Assembly: GCA_964587625.1 (NCBI GenBank) | Contig: CAZPLU010000001.1 | Location: 62,001-126,000 of the forward strand | Direction of reading: 5' to 3' | Length of the DNA: 64,000 bases | From: DAOPZJ01 sp964587625 | Lineage (GTDB): Bacteria; Bacillota; Clostridia; Oscillospirales; JAKOTC01 | In this document: one piece after another, positions 1 through 8,315 of the stretch | Layout: each line of letters begins with the position of its first letter | How positions within the stretch are numbered: the stretch's first letter is position 1 | Notes under the pieces: generated by a model | What the model saw: only the letters and a program-made list of their open reading frames with translations | Told to the model about the DNA's origin: nothing | Databases searched by the model: none | Translations under genes and position numbers: made by a program

Positions 1-200
1 TTTGTTCAGTGGACATTATTTTATCACATTTCGGCCGAATTGCCAAGTTCACGGCCGAGGGAAACGCACGCGCATTTCCCCGCGCGGTTTTTTGAAGTGT
101 TGGTTTCAGAATAATCCGATAAAAAATACCCGTATAAACGCACAGCGCCGCCCGAAAGGGCGGCGTTGCGTGGGACGTCATAAGGAGGTATGACTTGAAT
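1..200. other. Gene-free left edge
   Basis: I see no convincing gene here. A short open frame runs through the stretch but has no ribosome site and an atypical composition. The only structure is the hairpin at 143-168, listed separately, which lies just past the 3' end of the minus-strand gene that stops at 201. Confidence 0.5.
143..168 (-). terminator. Hairpin terminator after the surface-protein gene
   Basis: An 8-bp perfect GC stem (146-153 with 158-165) closed by a GAAA tetraloop is extended by three more pairs including one G-U. It lies 33 bp beyond the stop codon of the minus-strand gene. A T-rich stretch follows on the minus strand only after about ten bases, so termination may be weak or helped by Rho. 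Confidence 0.5.
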
Positions 201-1337
201 TCAATTCGCCTTTTTTTTGCGGACGACCCTGACGACGACTAAAACCAATGCGATTACGGCGGCAGCCACGATTGCCCAAAGCCATATTTGATCAGGCGAA
301 TCTTGGGCGGGCGTTTGAGCTTCGGGTGTTGCGGAAAGGGAATCGCCGCCCATTTGCGGGATCCAAGTGATTGGATGATCCTCCATGCTTGATGTGTCGA
401 TCGCTTGGATTATTTGGAACATATCCTCATAACGCACAACCCTCATTCTTTGCTCGATATTATCATATTCAAAGTTTTGTTCGTAATATAGATCTCCCGC
501 CGCTTTATCGATGCTTCCGAAAGTTAAAAAATACTGTGAGTTTCCATCGGTCAGATAATATAAATCGTAGAACATATGCATTCTAAAAAAGACCGCTTTG
601 GTTTTTGAAAGGTCAAGGTCGGTCTTTTTAAGCAGCTCATATGCTTTTACCGCGTGAGACCTTAAATCTTCACATTCGTTTAGACAACCTGCGGATTGGC
701 GGATCTCGCCGCTCCAACTGAGCAATATCATTGAAACGACTCTCCCGTTTTCGTCCTCCGCCATTACGGTATAAGCCCCCGTGTTATTACCGCCATATTT
801 TGAATCAAATATAATCTCGCCGGTCTTTTGAAAATTTGCCAAAGACATATAGTTCAAAAGCATCATAGAACCTTTGTTCAAGCGGAGTCCCGGAGATTGC
901 CTGTTGATGTATTCAACGGCTTTCCCTTTCATATATTCCGTCTCTTCGGTTTCTCCGTTTATATCAAGATACAGCGATTGATAGATTTGCGCGAGTGCGG
1001 CATCGGCCTCATGTTTTTGTTCATCGGTATATTGGGTCTCGGAATAAAATCTGTCGGCATTTTCTAATATTTGTACAGTATTCATTTGTGCGATCTCTTC
1101 CTGTGTCTTGTGTGAATCAGAGTTGAATATTGGAGGCATCGCAGATGCGTTGATTTCTGAAGAGTTCAAAGGAATCGTTGTCGATTGACTTGAACTCCCT
1201 GTTGATGCTTCGGAACTCGTCGATAAAGATTTCACTTGACTAGATGAAAACGGTACGCTTGAAACGGCAGATACGCTGAGTGTTGCTGCGGATAACATCA
1301 GCAAAAACACGAGCACCGTTATAATGCATTTTTTCAT
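201..1337 (-). CDS. Secreted, membrane-anchored hypothetical protein
   Basis: A protein of about 378 aa with a Sec-type signal peptide (MKKC start, then a long hydrophobic stretch), a Ser/Thr-rich linker at roughly residues 25-75, a soluble middle region and a C-terminal membrane helix followed by RVVRKKKAN. This is the layout of a protein held on the outer face of the membrane. The start at 1337 is chosen because GGAGAA lies at good distance upstream and the signal peptide begins there; an in-frame ATG 11 codons earlier has no such site. I recognise no catalytic motif. The LRR protein at 56206-57558 has the same signal/stalk/anchor plan. Confidence 0.75.
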   Translation of the reverse strand: MKKCIITVLVFLLMLSAATLSVSAVSSVPFSSSQVKSLSTSSEASTGSSSQSTTIPLNSSEINASAMPPIFNSDSHKTQEEIAQMNTVQILENADRFYSETQYTDEQKHEADAALAQIYQSLYLDINGETEETEYMKGKAVEYINRQSPGLRLNKGSMMLLNYMSLANFQKTGEIIFDSKYGGNNTGAYTVMAEDENGRVVSMILLSWSGEIRQSAGCLNECEDLRSHAVKAYELLKKTDLDLSKTKAVFFRMHMFYDLYYLTDGNSQYFLTFGSIDKAAGDLYYEQNFEYDNIEQRMRVVRYEDMFQIIQAIDTSSMEDHPITWIPQMGGDSLSATPEAQTPAQDSPDQIWLWAIVAAAVIALVLVVVRVVRKKKAN

Positions 1338-1358
1338 AATAATTCTCCTTTGATTTTT

Positions 1359-1367
1359 ATTATAACA
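1359..1367 (-). promoter_or_regulatory. Possible extended -10 promoter
   Basis: On the minus strand TGTTATAAT (an extended -10, TGnTATAAT) ends at 1359. It would place a start site about 15 nt before the ATG at 1337. No matching -35 is seen. The alternative is read-through from the stronger promoter at 1830-1858. Confidence 0.35.
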
Positions 1368-1377
1368 CATATTTCAA

Positions 1378-1656
1378 TTATATATAGATTGCTCCCCACA
1401 CTTTAAAAATAGTAGAACCTCTCCATGAAAGAGTGAATCCTGAAGAGTTGAATACTGACGTGATACTGACCCATTCACTTCTCATATAAGAAGTATCATA
1501 TATTAATACTTTATTTTCTACCGCATTATATTCTTTTGCAAGTAATGAATGCCCATCATCTGTACCCGACTTAATAGTACATAACCACAACGGTTCGTTA
1601 TACAATACACCAATCATATCATCAATTACTGTTGAATCCCATTGAATTTTTATCAT
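1378..1656 (-). pseudogene. Short ORF, possibly the C-terminal remnant of a papain-like peptidase
   Basis: A 92-aa frame without a good ribosome site. It contains GHSLLAKEYN followed by VLIYDTS, which resembles the His...Asp end of C39-like/papain-fold peptidase domains (GH...GY...DP). No upstream catalytic Cys region is present. The composition is more AT-rich than its neighbours. This suggests the 3' end of a decayed gene, but a small intact hypothetical gene cannot be excluded. The peptidase resemblance is weak. Confidence 0.35.
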
Positions 1657-1829
1657 AACATCCGGATCGTGCGAAAGTTGACGGAAATTGTCGAAATATT
1701 ACATTATTACTACATATATTGGAATATCCCTGTTATAACTTGATTTTTTATAAGATGTTGGATGCCCGAAGTGAAAATTTTTTAATAAAACGCCGTGCCT
1801 GCGGTTTTGATCCCGATTCCACCATCCGT

Positions 1830-1858
1830 ATTATACCATAATGCCATATGGGATTCAA
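1830..1858 (-). promoter_or_regulatory. Sigma-A type promoter
   Basis: On the minus strand TTGAAT (1858-1853), a 17-bp spacer and a consensus TATAAT (1835-1830). It reads toward the small ORF at 1656 and the surface-protein gene, with a leader of about 165 nt before 1656. Confidence 0.65.
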
Positions 1859-2015
1859 TACCATATTGCTTTTTCGTTTATCATCAAAAAAACACGCTTT
1901 TCGCCGCGCGGCAGTTTAAAAGATGCTTTCGGAACAATCGGGCACGGTTCATCGGGTAAATCACAAAACCACCGTGTGACAAAATCACTTTTTCGGGTTT
2001 TCTCACCCGTTTGGG

Positions 2016-2044
2016 TTTACTTCCGGGCGAGTCCGTGGTACAAT
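2016..2044 (+). promoter_or_regulatory. Promoter of the pectin/hexuronate operon
   Basis: TTTACT (2016-2021), a 17-bp spacer and TACAAT (2039-2044), about 60 bp before the first gene of the operon. I saw no clear operator dyad around it. Confidence 0.5.
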
Positions 2045-2105
2045 GTAAATTGGGTGCGGATGGGATTAAATCCGGCCCGAATGACAGCGCGGAGGGTAAA
2101 AAACC

Positions 2106-3164
2106 ATGCGGGAAAACAGGGCGGCCGTCGAACAAAAATGCGAGCGGATCATCGACACGCTGATCTCGATCGGCACCGAGGGTACCAATATCTTGCTCAA
2201 CATGAACCTCTGGGACTGGTCCCAGGGCGTGGGGCTTTACGGCATTTACAAATACTATCAATACAGCGGCAACAAAAAATACCTCGACTATCTGATCGAA
2301 TGGTTCGATTCCAAGATGCCCGGCGAAGACAGGATTATGAAAAATGTCAACACCATGGCGCCGCTCTCGACCATGGCGCACCTCTATGAGGAGACGGGCG
2401 ACGAAAAATACCGCGCCTTCTGCGTCCGCTGGGCCGAGTGGGTGCTGCATGAAATGCCCCGCACCGACGAGGATGGATTGCAACATTTGACGATCGATTC
2501 GCTGAACACCCAGCAGCTCTGGGCAGACACGGTCTTTATGACCGCGCTGTCGATGGCGAAAATCGGCCAGATCACGGGAAATCAGGCCTACAAGGACGAG
2601 GCCGTCAGGCAATTTTTAATCCACATCAAATATTTACAAGACCCCGAGACCGGCCTGCTGTTCCATGGCTGGACCTTTGACGGCCATCACAACTTCGGCA
2701 AGGCGCTCTGGTGCCGCGGCAACTGCTGGTTCACGGCGGCCTCGATCGACATGACCGAATACATCGGCATCCCCGAGCCGGACAAGACCGCGATTTTAGA
2801 CGCCTACCGCCGCCAGTGCGCGGCGCTGAAAAAATATCAAGACGCCTCCGGCCTGTTCCACACGCTGGTCGACGACCCGACCGCGTATCTCGAGAGCTCG
2901 GGTTCCGCCGGATTTATCTACGGGCTGCAAAAGGGCGTCGCCTCGGGCGTGCTCGACGACAGCTACAAGGCCGTCTGCGACAAGGGCATCGACGGGCTTT
3001 GGAACCAGATCGGCCCCGACGGCGTCGTCAAAAACGCCTCCTACGGCACGGTCGTACATATGACCAAGGATTATTACAAACAAATCCGCCTGACCTCCAC
3101 GGGCTACGGCCAGTCGCTGACCCTGCTTGCGCTGACGCAGTATCTCTGTGGTTTGCCGCAGTAA
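2106..3164 (+). CDS. GH105 unsaturated rhamnogalacturonyl/galacturonyl hydrolase (YteR-like)
   Basis: Family 105/88 hydrolases cleave the unsaturated uronic acid from oligosaccharides made by pectate or rhamnogalacturonan lyases. The 352-aa length fits a single (alpha/alpha)6 barrel. WADTVFM (Asp141) matches the catalytic Asp region of YteR, and HGW (187-189) with WCRGNCW (202-208) is typical of the family. There is no signal peptide, so it acts on imported oligosaccharides in the cytoplasm. GGAGGG at 2091-2096 supports the start. It is the first gene of an operon whose kdu and kdg genes process the released sugar. GH88 is the alternative label. Confidence 0.88.
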   Translation: MRENRAAVEQKCERIIDTLISIGTEGTNILLNMNLWDWSQGVGLYGIYKYYQYSGNKKYLDYLIEWFDSKMPGEDRIMKNVNTMAPLSTMAHLYEETGDEKYRAFCVRWAEWVLHEMPRTDEDGLQHLTIDSLNTQQLWADTVFMTALSMAKIGQITGNQAYKDEAVRQFLIHIKYLQDPETGLLFHGWTFDGHHNFGKALWCRGNCWFTAASIDMTEYIGIPEPDKTAILDAYRRQCAALKKYQDASGLFHTLVDDPTAYLESSGSAGFIYGLQKGVASGVLDDSYKAVCDKGIDGLWNQIGPDGVVKNASYGTVVHMTKDYYKQIRLTSTGYGQSLTLLALTQYLCGLPQ

Positions 3165-3202
3165 GTTTTTTTCAAGCTCACTGCGAAAGGATAGCCATTA
3201 TC

Positions 3203-4318
3203 ATGTTTTGGACCAGACAGCAATACATCGACCTGATGACCTTCAAGGGCGCGCCCCGCCCGATGTTCGTCGAAATTTTCGGGAAACTGATCGGGCTTGA
3301 CGAGGAATGGGCCGCGCAGGGCGCGACCGATGCCGAACGCGACCTCTCGGCGTTCAATTTCGATTGGGTACACCGCGTACAGGCCGGCGCCAACTGCGGC
3401 TTGATCGACCCGTTCGAAGAAAAAGTGCTTGAAAAGGGCGACGGCTATGTGATTTCTCGGGACGCGATGGGGCGCACCGTCAAGCTCTGCACCGCCACCG
3501 CGACGATCCCCCTGCCCGTCTCGTATCCCGTCTCCGATTACGAGAGCTGGTTAAAGATCAAACCCAAATTCCAATTCGACGAAAAGCGGATCGATCCCGA
3601 AGCCGTGGGCGCGGCGGCCAAAGCGCGCGAACGCGACGCGCTGGTGCTGCTCGATATCCCCGGGGGATTCGATATGCCGCGCGAACTGATGGGCGAGGAA
3701 GCCCTCTGCATCGCCTACTACGACGAGCCGGAGTTGATCCGGGATATGCTCGACACCTGCGCCGACACCGTATTAAAGGTGATGGAACGGTTGGAGGGCA
3801 AGCTCGTGATCGACAACCTGTTCGCGCACGAAGACATGGCCGGAAAGAGCGGCCCGCTGATCGGCCCGGCGTTGTTCGACGAGTTTGTCAAGCCGTATTA
3901 CGAAAAGATTTGGAGCGCGGCAAAGTCGTTGGGCGCGACGATCTTTTCGCAGGACAGCGACGGCAACATGAACCCGCTGATGGAAAACATCGCCGATAGC
4001 GGCGTCAATGTATGTTTCCCGATGGAACCCGGCTCCGGCATGGACATCGTCGCAAGCCGCAAGCAATTCGGAAACCGTCTCGCATTCAAAGCCGGAATCG
4101 ACAAATACACCCTACGCGGCACCAAAGAGGACATCCGACGCGAGGTGGAATATAAGATCGGCTCGCTGAAAAACGACTTCGGCGTCGCCTTCGGACTCGA
4201 CCACCGCATTCCGAACGGCGTTCCGATTGAAAATTACCGTTATTATGTCTCGCTGGTCAAAGAGATTTTGCAAATACCGATGGCCGAAGCGGGAAAATGG
4301 ACCCGGATGGGGTTTTAA
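3203..4318 (+). CDS. URO-D-like (uroporphyrinogen decarboxylase/MtaA superfamily) protein
   Basis: A 371-aa TIM-barrel protein of the URO-D superfamily, which includes haem-pathway UroD and corrinoid methyltransferases such as MtaA. The expected zinc motif (HxC) is not visible; the equivalent stretch reads SQDSDGN, like the HSDGN of the uncharacterised clostridial branch but without its His. Heme decarboxylation is unlikely in this setting. The start at 3203 follows AAAGGA, 38 bp after the GH105 stop. Its place in a pectin operon suggests work on a pectin-derived compound, but the reaction is unknown. Two paralogues lie at 29659-30807 and 35613-36824. Confidence 0.75.
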   Translation: MFWTRQQYIDLMTFKGAPRPMFVEIFGKLIGLDEEWAAQGATDAERDLSAFNFDWVHRVQAGANCGLIDPFEEKVLEKGDGYVISRDAMGRTVKLCTATATIPLPVSYPVSDYESWLKIKPKFQFDEKRIDPEAVGAAAKARERDALVLLDIPGGFDMPRELMGEEALCIAYYDEPELIRDMLDTCADTVLKVMERLEGKLVIDNLFAHEDMAGKSGPLIGPALFDEFVKPYYEKIWSAAKSLGATIFSQDSDGNMNPLMENIADSGVNVCFPMEPGSGMDIVASRKQFGNRLAFKAGIDKYTLRGTKEDIRREVEYKIGSLKNDFGVAFGLDHRIPNGVPIENYRYYVSLVKEILQIPMAEAGKWTRMGF

Positions 4319-4359
4319 ATTCTTATGCCCCGTACAAGGGCAGAAAGTGCGAATCAACC

Positions 4360-5505
4360 ATGGAGAAGGACTATTCAAAGGTTCCCAACACCGTCGCCCA
4401 CCTCGGCGACGATTACACCCAATACCTCGGAGCCGTCGTGCCCCCGATCTTCGAAAACACCCTGTTCACCCGCAAGGAGAAGAGCTTCGGCTATGTCTAT
4501 ACCCGCGTGGACAACCCGACCATCAAGGTCACCGAGCAAAAAATCGCACAGCTTGAGCGGGGCAGCCGCGCCCTTCTGTTCGCCTCGGGCATGGCGGCGA
4601 TCACTTCTTCGCTGATGGCGCTGCTGTCGTCCGGCGACCACGCGGTGGCGGTTCGAAGCGTCTACCTGCCGATCAAGGGCTTTTTCGACAACACCCTCGG
4701 TCCGCGTTACAACATCGGCGTGACCTATGTGCGCGGCGACGATCTGAACGAATTCGAGGCGGCGATCCGACCCAACACAAAAATCATCTACCTCGAGAGC
4801 CCGTCCTCGAACATCTTTTTGGTGCAGGACATCGCCGCGGTCAGCAAGCTGGCGCATTCAAAGGGCATCAAGGTGTTGATCGACAACACCTGGGCGACGC
4901 CGTATTTCCAAAATCCCCTCGATCTCGGCGCCGACGTCGTGATGCACTCGGCCAGCAAATACCTCGGCGGTCACAGCGACATCATCGCCGGCGCGCTGAT
5001 CACCAAGGATCCCGATCTCAGCAAGTTCGGCTGGGAGGAGCGCACCACCTACGGCGCGTGCGTCGACCCGATGAAGGCGTGGCTGTTGACACGTTCGCTC
5101 CGCAGCTTCCCGCTGCGCATGGAGCAGCATTGCAAAAACGGACTGAAAGTCGCAAAATTCCTCGAGCGGCACCCGATGGTCGAGCGGGTATACTATCCGG
5201 GGCTCGAGAGCGACCCGGGCTACAAACTCGGCAAAAAGCAGATGCGCGGCTACTGCGGCCTGATGTCGTTTATCGCAAAAGCCCCGAAGGAAAAAGTGCT
5301 TGCGGCGCTCAAATCGCTGCAATATTTCGAGGAGGGTCCGAGCTGGGGCGGTTATGAGAGTTTATTCAACTTCCCGGGCAGCGGAGAACCCGAAAAGCTC
5401 GCCGAGATCGACATCCCCGATGGGCTGTTCAGGATTTCAATCGGCCTCGAAGACGCCGATTCCCTGTGCGCCGACCTCGACAGCGCGCTCAATTCCCTAA
5501 AATAA
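4360..5505 (+). CDS. PLP-dependent Cys/Met metabolism enzyme (cystathionine gamma-synthase/beta-lyase-like)
   Basis: A fold-type I PLP enzyme of about 381 aa. It has YTRVDNPT near the N-terminus, the GMAAI phosphate-binding loop region, DNTWATP and the SASKYLGGHSD segment that carries the PLP lysine. The family includes cystathionine gamma-synthase, beta-lyase, methionine gamma-lyase and O-acetylhomoserine sulfhydrylase; the substrate cannot be decided by eye. An alternative ATG at 4297 overlaps the preceding gene by 22 nt; 4360 better matches homologues that begin near DYSKVPNTVAH, though its ribosome site is weak. Its presence between a URO-D-like gene and kduD is unusual for a pectin operon. 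Confidence 0.8.
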   Translation: MEKDYSKVPNTVAHLGDDYTQYLGAVVPPIFENTLFTRKEKSFGYVYTRVDNPTIKVTEQKIAQLERGSRALLFASGMAAITSSLMALLSSGDHAVAVRSVYLPIKGFFDNTLGPRYNIGVTYVRGDDLNEFEAAIRPNTKIIYLESPSSNIFLVQDIAAVSKLAHSKGIKVLIDNTWATPYFQNPLDLGADVVMHSASKYLGGHSDIIAGALITKDPDLSKFGWEERTTYGACVDPMKAWLLTRSLRSFPLRMEQHCKNGLKVAKFLERHPMVERVYYPGLESDPGYKLGKKQMRGYCGLMSFIAKAPKEKVLAALKSLQYFEEGPSWGGYESLFNFPGSGEPEKLAEIDIPDGLFRISIGLEDADSLCADLDSALNSLK

Positions 5506-5534
5506 ATCCAACATCATTTCAAAGGAGTGTTTTT

Positions 5535-6293
5535 ATGTCAACAAATTTCTCTCTCAAGGGCAAAGTCGCCATCGTCACCGGCTGCGAAGTCGGCCTCGGT
5601 TACGGCATGGCCAAGGGTCTCGCCGAGGCCGGTGCGGACATCTACGGCGCGTCCTATCCCGGCGATTTTGCCGAAATCAAGGCGGCGGTCGAGGCCTGCG
5701 GCAGATGCTTTGAGGGTCAAAAGGCCAACCTGATGTCCACTGAGCCGATCGAGGGTATCGTAAGCGACTGCATCGCCAAGTTCGGTCATGTCGACATTCT
5801 CGTCAACAACGCCGGCATCATCCGCCGCGAGGACTCGATCAACTTTTCCGAGAAGGACTGGGACGACGTGATGAACATCAACCTCAAGACCCTCTTCTTC
5901 CTGTCCCAGCGCGTCGCAAAGGAATATATGAAGCAGGGCGGCGGCAAAATCATCAACATCGCTTCCATGCTCTCCTTCCAGGGCGGCATCCGCGTCCCGT
6001 CCTACACCGCTTCCAAGAGCGGCGTCAAGGGCATCACCATGTTAATGGCAAACGAATGGGCAAAATATAACATCAACGCCAACGCCATCGCCCCGGGATA
6101 CATGGCCACCAACAACACCGCCCCGATCCGTGCCGACGCCGAACGCGAGGCAAGCATCATCGAGCGCATCCCGGCGGGCCGCTGGGGCACCCCGGACGAC
6201 GTCGCCGGCGTCGCGGTCTTTTTGGCCGCGCCCGCTTCCGATTATGTCAACGGCTTCACGATCGCCTGCGACGGCGGCTGGCTGGCCAGGTGA
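5535..6293 (+). CDS. kduD: 2-dehydro-3-deoxy-D-gluconate 5-dehydrogenase
   Basis: An SDR oxidoreductase of 252 aa that reduces 2,5-diketo-3-deoxygluconate (DKII) to 2-keto-3-deoxygluconate (KDG). The nucleotide-binding glycine motif TGCEVGLGYG is at 15-24, NNAG at 91-94, and the catalytic Ser144, Tyr157 and Lys161 (YTASK) are all present. The start follows AAAGGAG at 5521-5527. The next gene is kduI, which makes its substrate, so the assignment is better than SDR similarity alone would allow. The stop codon overlaps a 10-bp palindrome. Confidence 0.92.
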   Translation: MSTNFSLKGKVAIVTGCEVGLGYGMAKGLAEAGADIYGASYPGDFAEIKAAVEACGRCFEGQKANLMSTEPIEGIVSDCIAKFGHVDILVNNAGIIRREDSINFSEKDWDDVMNINLKTLFFLSQRVAKEYMKQGGGKIINIASMLSFQGGIRVPSYTASKSGVKGITMLMANEWAKYNINANAIAPGYMATNNTAPIRADAEREASIIERIPAGRWGTPDDVAGVAVFLAAPASDYVNGFTIACDGGWLAR

Positions 6294-6315
6294 TATGGAA
6301 ATAAATTTCCATATC
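6292..6315 (+). repeat. Palindrome across the kduD stop
   Basis: Perfect 10-bp arms (6292-6301 and 6306-6315) around a TAAA loop. A second, weaker dyad lies at about 6351-6371. There is no T-run, so this is more likely an mRNA-processing or stabilising hairpin, or an operator, than a terminator. Confidence 0.5.
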
Positions 6316-6430
6316 CCGATCAATGAAGAATTGTTGTATTCCCAAGTGAAACAGAAATGAATTTCCGTTTTACCCGGAAGTTTATCCTTCGCAAACCAAA
6401 TTCCCAACCTCAATGAAAGGATTGTTATTT

Positions 6431-7267
6431 ATGTTAGATATCAGACAGAGTTCGCATCCCGAAGATGCAAAATACCTGACCACCGATGAGCTGCGCGAGC
6501 GGTTTCTGATCGAGGACCTGTTCGTCGCCGACGAACTCAAGATGGTCTATTCCCATTACGACCGCTACATCATCGGCGGCTGTATTCCGGTCAAAAAGAC
6601 CTTTAAAATCGAGGAGCCGGATCTCAAGACCGAATACTTCCTCGAGCGCCGCGAGATGGCGTTCCTCAACACCGGCGGCGGCAAAGCCGTGATCACGGTC
6701 GAGGGCGAAAAATATGTTTTGAACAACAAGGACGCGTTGTATGTCGGCAAGGGCAACCAAAATGTCACCGCCGCCAGCGAAGACGCATCCAACCCCTGCC
6801 AGCTCTATTTCGTCTCCTGTACGGCGCATATGGCCTACCCCACGGTGCTGATCGACATCACCAAGGCCACGCCGGCGCATATGGGCGACAAAAACAACTG
6901 CAATGAGCGCACGATCTATAAATACATCCACGCCGACGGGATCGCCAAGAGCTGCCAGCTGATGCTGGGCGTCACGATTCTCGAAAAGGGCAGCATCTGG
7001 AACACGATGCCCGTGCACACCCACGACCGCCGCATGGAGGCGTATCTTTATTTCGACCTCGGCCCGGACAACGTCGTGTTCCACCTGATGGGCGAGCCGA
7101 CCGAGACCCGCCATCTGGTCATGAAGGATCACCACGCCGTCATCAGCCCCAACTGGTCGATCCACTCGGCGGCGGGCACCTCGAACTACGCGTTCTGCTG
7201 GGCCATGGCCGGCGAGAACTACACCTTTACCGATCAGGACTTCATCAAGCCGACCGATATGAAATAG
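6431..7267 (+). CDS. kduI: 5-dehydro-4-deoxy-D-glucuronate isomerase
   Basis: Isomerises 5-keto-4-deoxyuronate (DKI), the spontaneous product of unsaturated galacturonate, to DKII for KduD. From the ATG at 6431 the protein is 278 aa, the same length as the E. coli enzyme. The zinc ligands fall at the same numbers, His196, His198 and Glu203 in MPVHTHDRRMEAYLY and His245 in NWSIHSAAG. AAAGGA sits just before this start; an ATG six codons earlier would leave that site inside the gene. Confidence 0.95.
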   Translation: MLDIRQSSHPEDAKYLTTDELRERFLIEDLFVADELKMVYSHYDRYIIGGCIPVKKTFKIEEPDLKTEYFLERREMAFLNTGGGKAVITVEGEKYVLNNKDALYVGKGNQNVTAASEDASNPCQLYFVSCTAHMAYPTVLIDITKATPAHMGDKNNCNERTIYKYIHADGIAKSCQLMLGVTILEKGSIWNTMPVHTHDRRMEAYLYFDLGPDNVVFHLMGEPTETRHLVMKDHHAVISPNWSIHSAAGTSNYAFCWAMAGENYTFTDQDFIKPTDMK

Positions 7268-7289
7268 GCAATTGATATTCCAAAAACTA

Positions 7290-7321
7290 AAGTTTAGGCG
7301 TTTTAAATAACGCCTAAACTT
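7290..7321 (+). terminator. Intra-operon hairpin between kduI and the eda fusion
   Basis: A perfect 13-bp stem (7290-7302 with 7309-7321) with a TTAAAT loop, 22 bp after kduI. It is not followed by a T-run, so it probably tunes or stabilises segments of the operon mRNA instead of ending transcription. Confidence 0.5.
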
Positions 7322-7347
7322 CTCTCATCGGAAAGGATCATCGTAAA

Positions 7348-8304
7348 ATGAACGATTTATTGAAAACAATCGGCGAGTACGGGCTCGTGCCCGCCATCGC
7401 GCTCGACGACGCCGACACCGCCGTGCCGGTGGTTAAAGCGCTCGCCGCGGGCGGCCTCCCGGTCGCAGAGATCACCTTCCGCACCGCCGCCGCCGCGGAG
7501 TGCATCCGCCGGATCGCAAAAGAAGCGCCCGAAATCATTTTGGGTGCGGGCACGGTGCTGACCGTCGAACAGGCGAAGGAAGCTGTCGAATGCGGCGCGA
7601 AATACATCGTCGCCCCCGGCTTCAACCCCAAGGTCGTTAAATGGTGTATCGACAACAACATCCCTGTCATGCCCGGTATCTCCGGCACCGCCGAGATTGA
7701 AGCGGCGCTCGAGATGGGACTGACCGCGGTCAAGTTCTTCCCCGCCGAGCAGATGGGCGGCATCGCATCTCTTAAAGCGTTTGCGGGTCCTTATGCGCAA
7801 ATGAAATTTTTGCCGACCGGCGGCGTCAGCGAAAAAAACATCGCGGACTATCTGGCGCTGCCCAACGTCTTGGCCTGCGGCGGCTCGTTCGTCATCGACA
7901 AGGCCGCGATCAAGGAGGGCAACTACGCCAAAATCACCGAGTTGACCAAAAACGCCGTCAAGGTGATTCTGGGCTACCAAATCGCCCATGTCGGCATCTA
8001 CACCAAAGACGACGCGCAGACCGAATCGGTCAAAGCGTTCCTCTCAATGGCGTTCAACCTGCCCCAGTCGAAGGGCTTCGTCGGAACCGAATTCGAGATC
8101 ATCACTCCGTATCTGGCCGAAAAGGGTCATGTCGCCATCGCGACCAACAGCGTCGAGCGCGGCGTGCGCTATATGACCGACAAGGGTATCAAGTTTAATC
8201 CCGACGGCATGAAGTACAACGACAAGGGCAAGCTGAACGCGGCCTACCTCGATATCGACCTGAACGGCTTCACCCTGCACCTGCTGCAGAAAAAGTTCAT
8301 TTAG
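7348..8304 (+). CDS. eda: KDPG/KHG aldolase fused to a C-terminal VOC-like domain
   Basis: Residues 1 to about 205 are a class I KDPG aldolase, which splits 2-keto-3-deoxy-6-phosphogluconate into pyruvate and glyceraldehyde-3-phosphate. Glu41 (EITFR), GAGT and the Schiff-base Lys129 (TAVKFFPAE) are present. Standard Eda ends near 210 aa; here about 110 further residues start at AHVGIYTKDD and end in LDIDLNGFTLHLLQ. This has the beta-alpha-beta-beta-beta look of a glyoxalase/VOC (vicinal oxygen chelate) half-module. The role of the extension is unknown; it could bind a sugar acid or a metal. The next gene, kdgK, makes the aldolase substrate. Confidence 0.88.
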   Translation: MNDLLKTIGEYGLVPAIALDDADTAVPVVKALAAGGLPVAEITFRTAAAAECIRRIAKEAPEIILGAGTVLTVEQAKEAVECGAKYIVAPGFNPKVVKWCIDNNIPVMPGISGTAEIEAALEMGLTAVKFFPAEQMGGIASLKAFAGPYAQMKFLPTGGVSEKNIADYLALPNVLACGGSFVIDKAAIKEGNYAKITELTKNAVKVILGYQIAHVGIYTKDDAQTESVKAFLSMAFNLPQSKGFVGTEFEIITPYLAEKGHVAIATNSVERGVRYMTDKGIKFNPDGMKYNDKGKLNAAYLDIDLNGFTLHLLQKKFI

Positions 8305-8315
8305 GAGGGCTTGAC

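Larger units (their letters stand above)
1657..2105. other. Intergenic region with divergent promoters
   Basis: This 449-bp stretch separates the minus-strand genes from the pectin operon. It holds a minus-strand promoter (1830-1858) and a plus-strand promoter (2016-2044), described separately. Open frames on both strands here lack ribosome sites and are taken as chance. Confidence 0.6.

Noticed and set aside
1884..2612. 242-codon minus-strand frame
   Set aside because: It mirrors the GH105 gene and its promoter region; a typical shadow of GC-rich third positions.
2711..3202. Upstream extension of the URO-D-like frame
   Set aside because: It lies within the GH105 gene in another frame; the real start at 3203 has a ribosome site and begins the conserved domain.
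3203..4318. Haem-pathway uroporphyrinogen decarboxylase (hemE)
   Set aside because: The sequence belongs to the distant MtaA-like branch, lacks haem-gene neighbours, and occurs in three copies.
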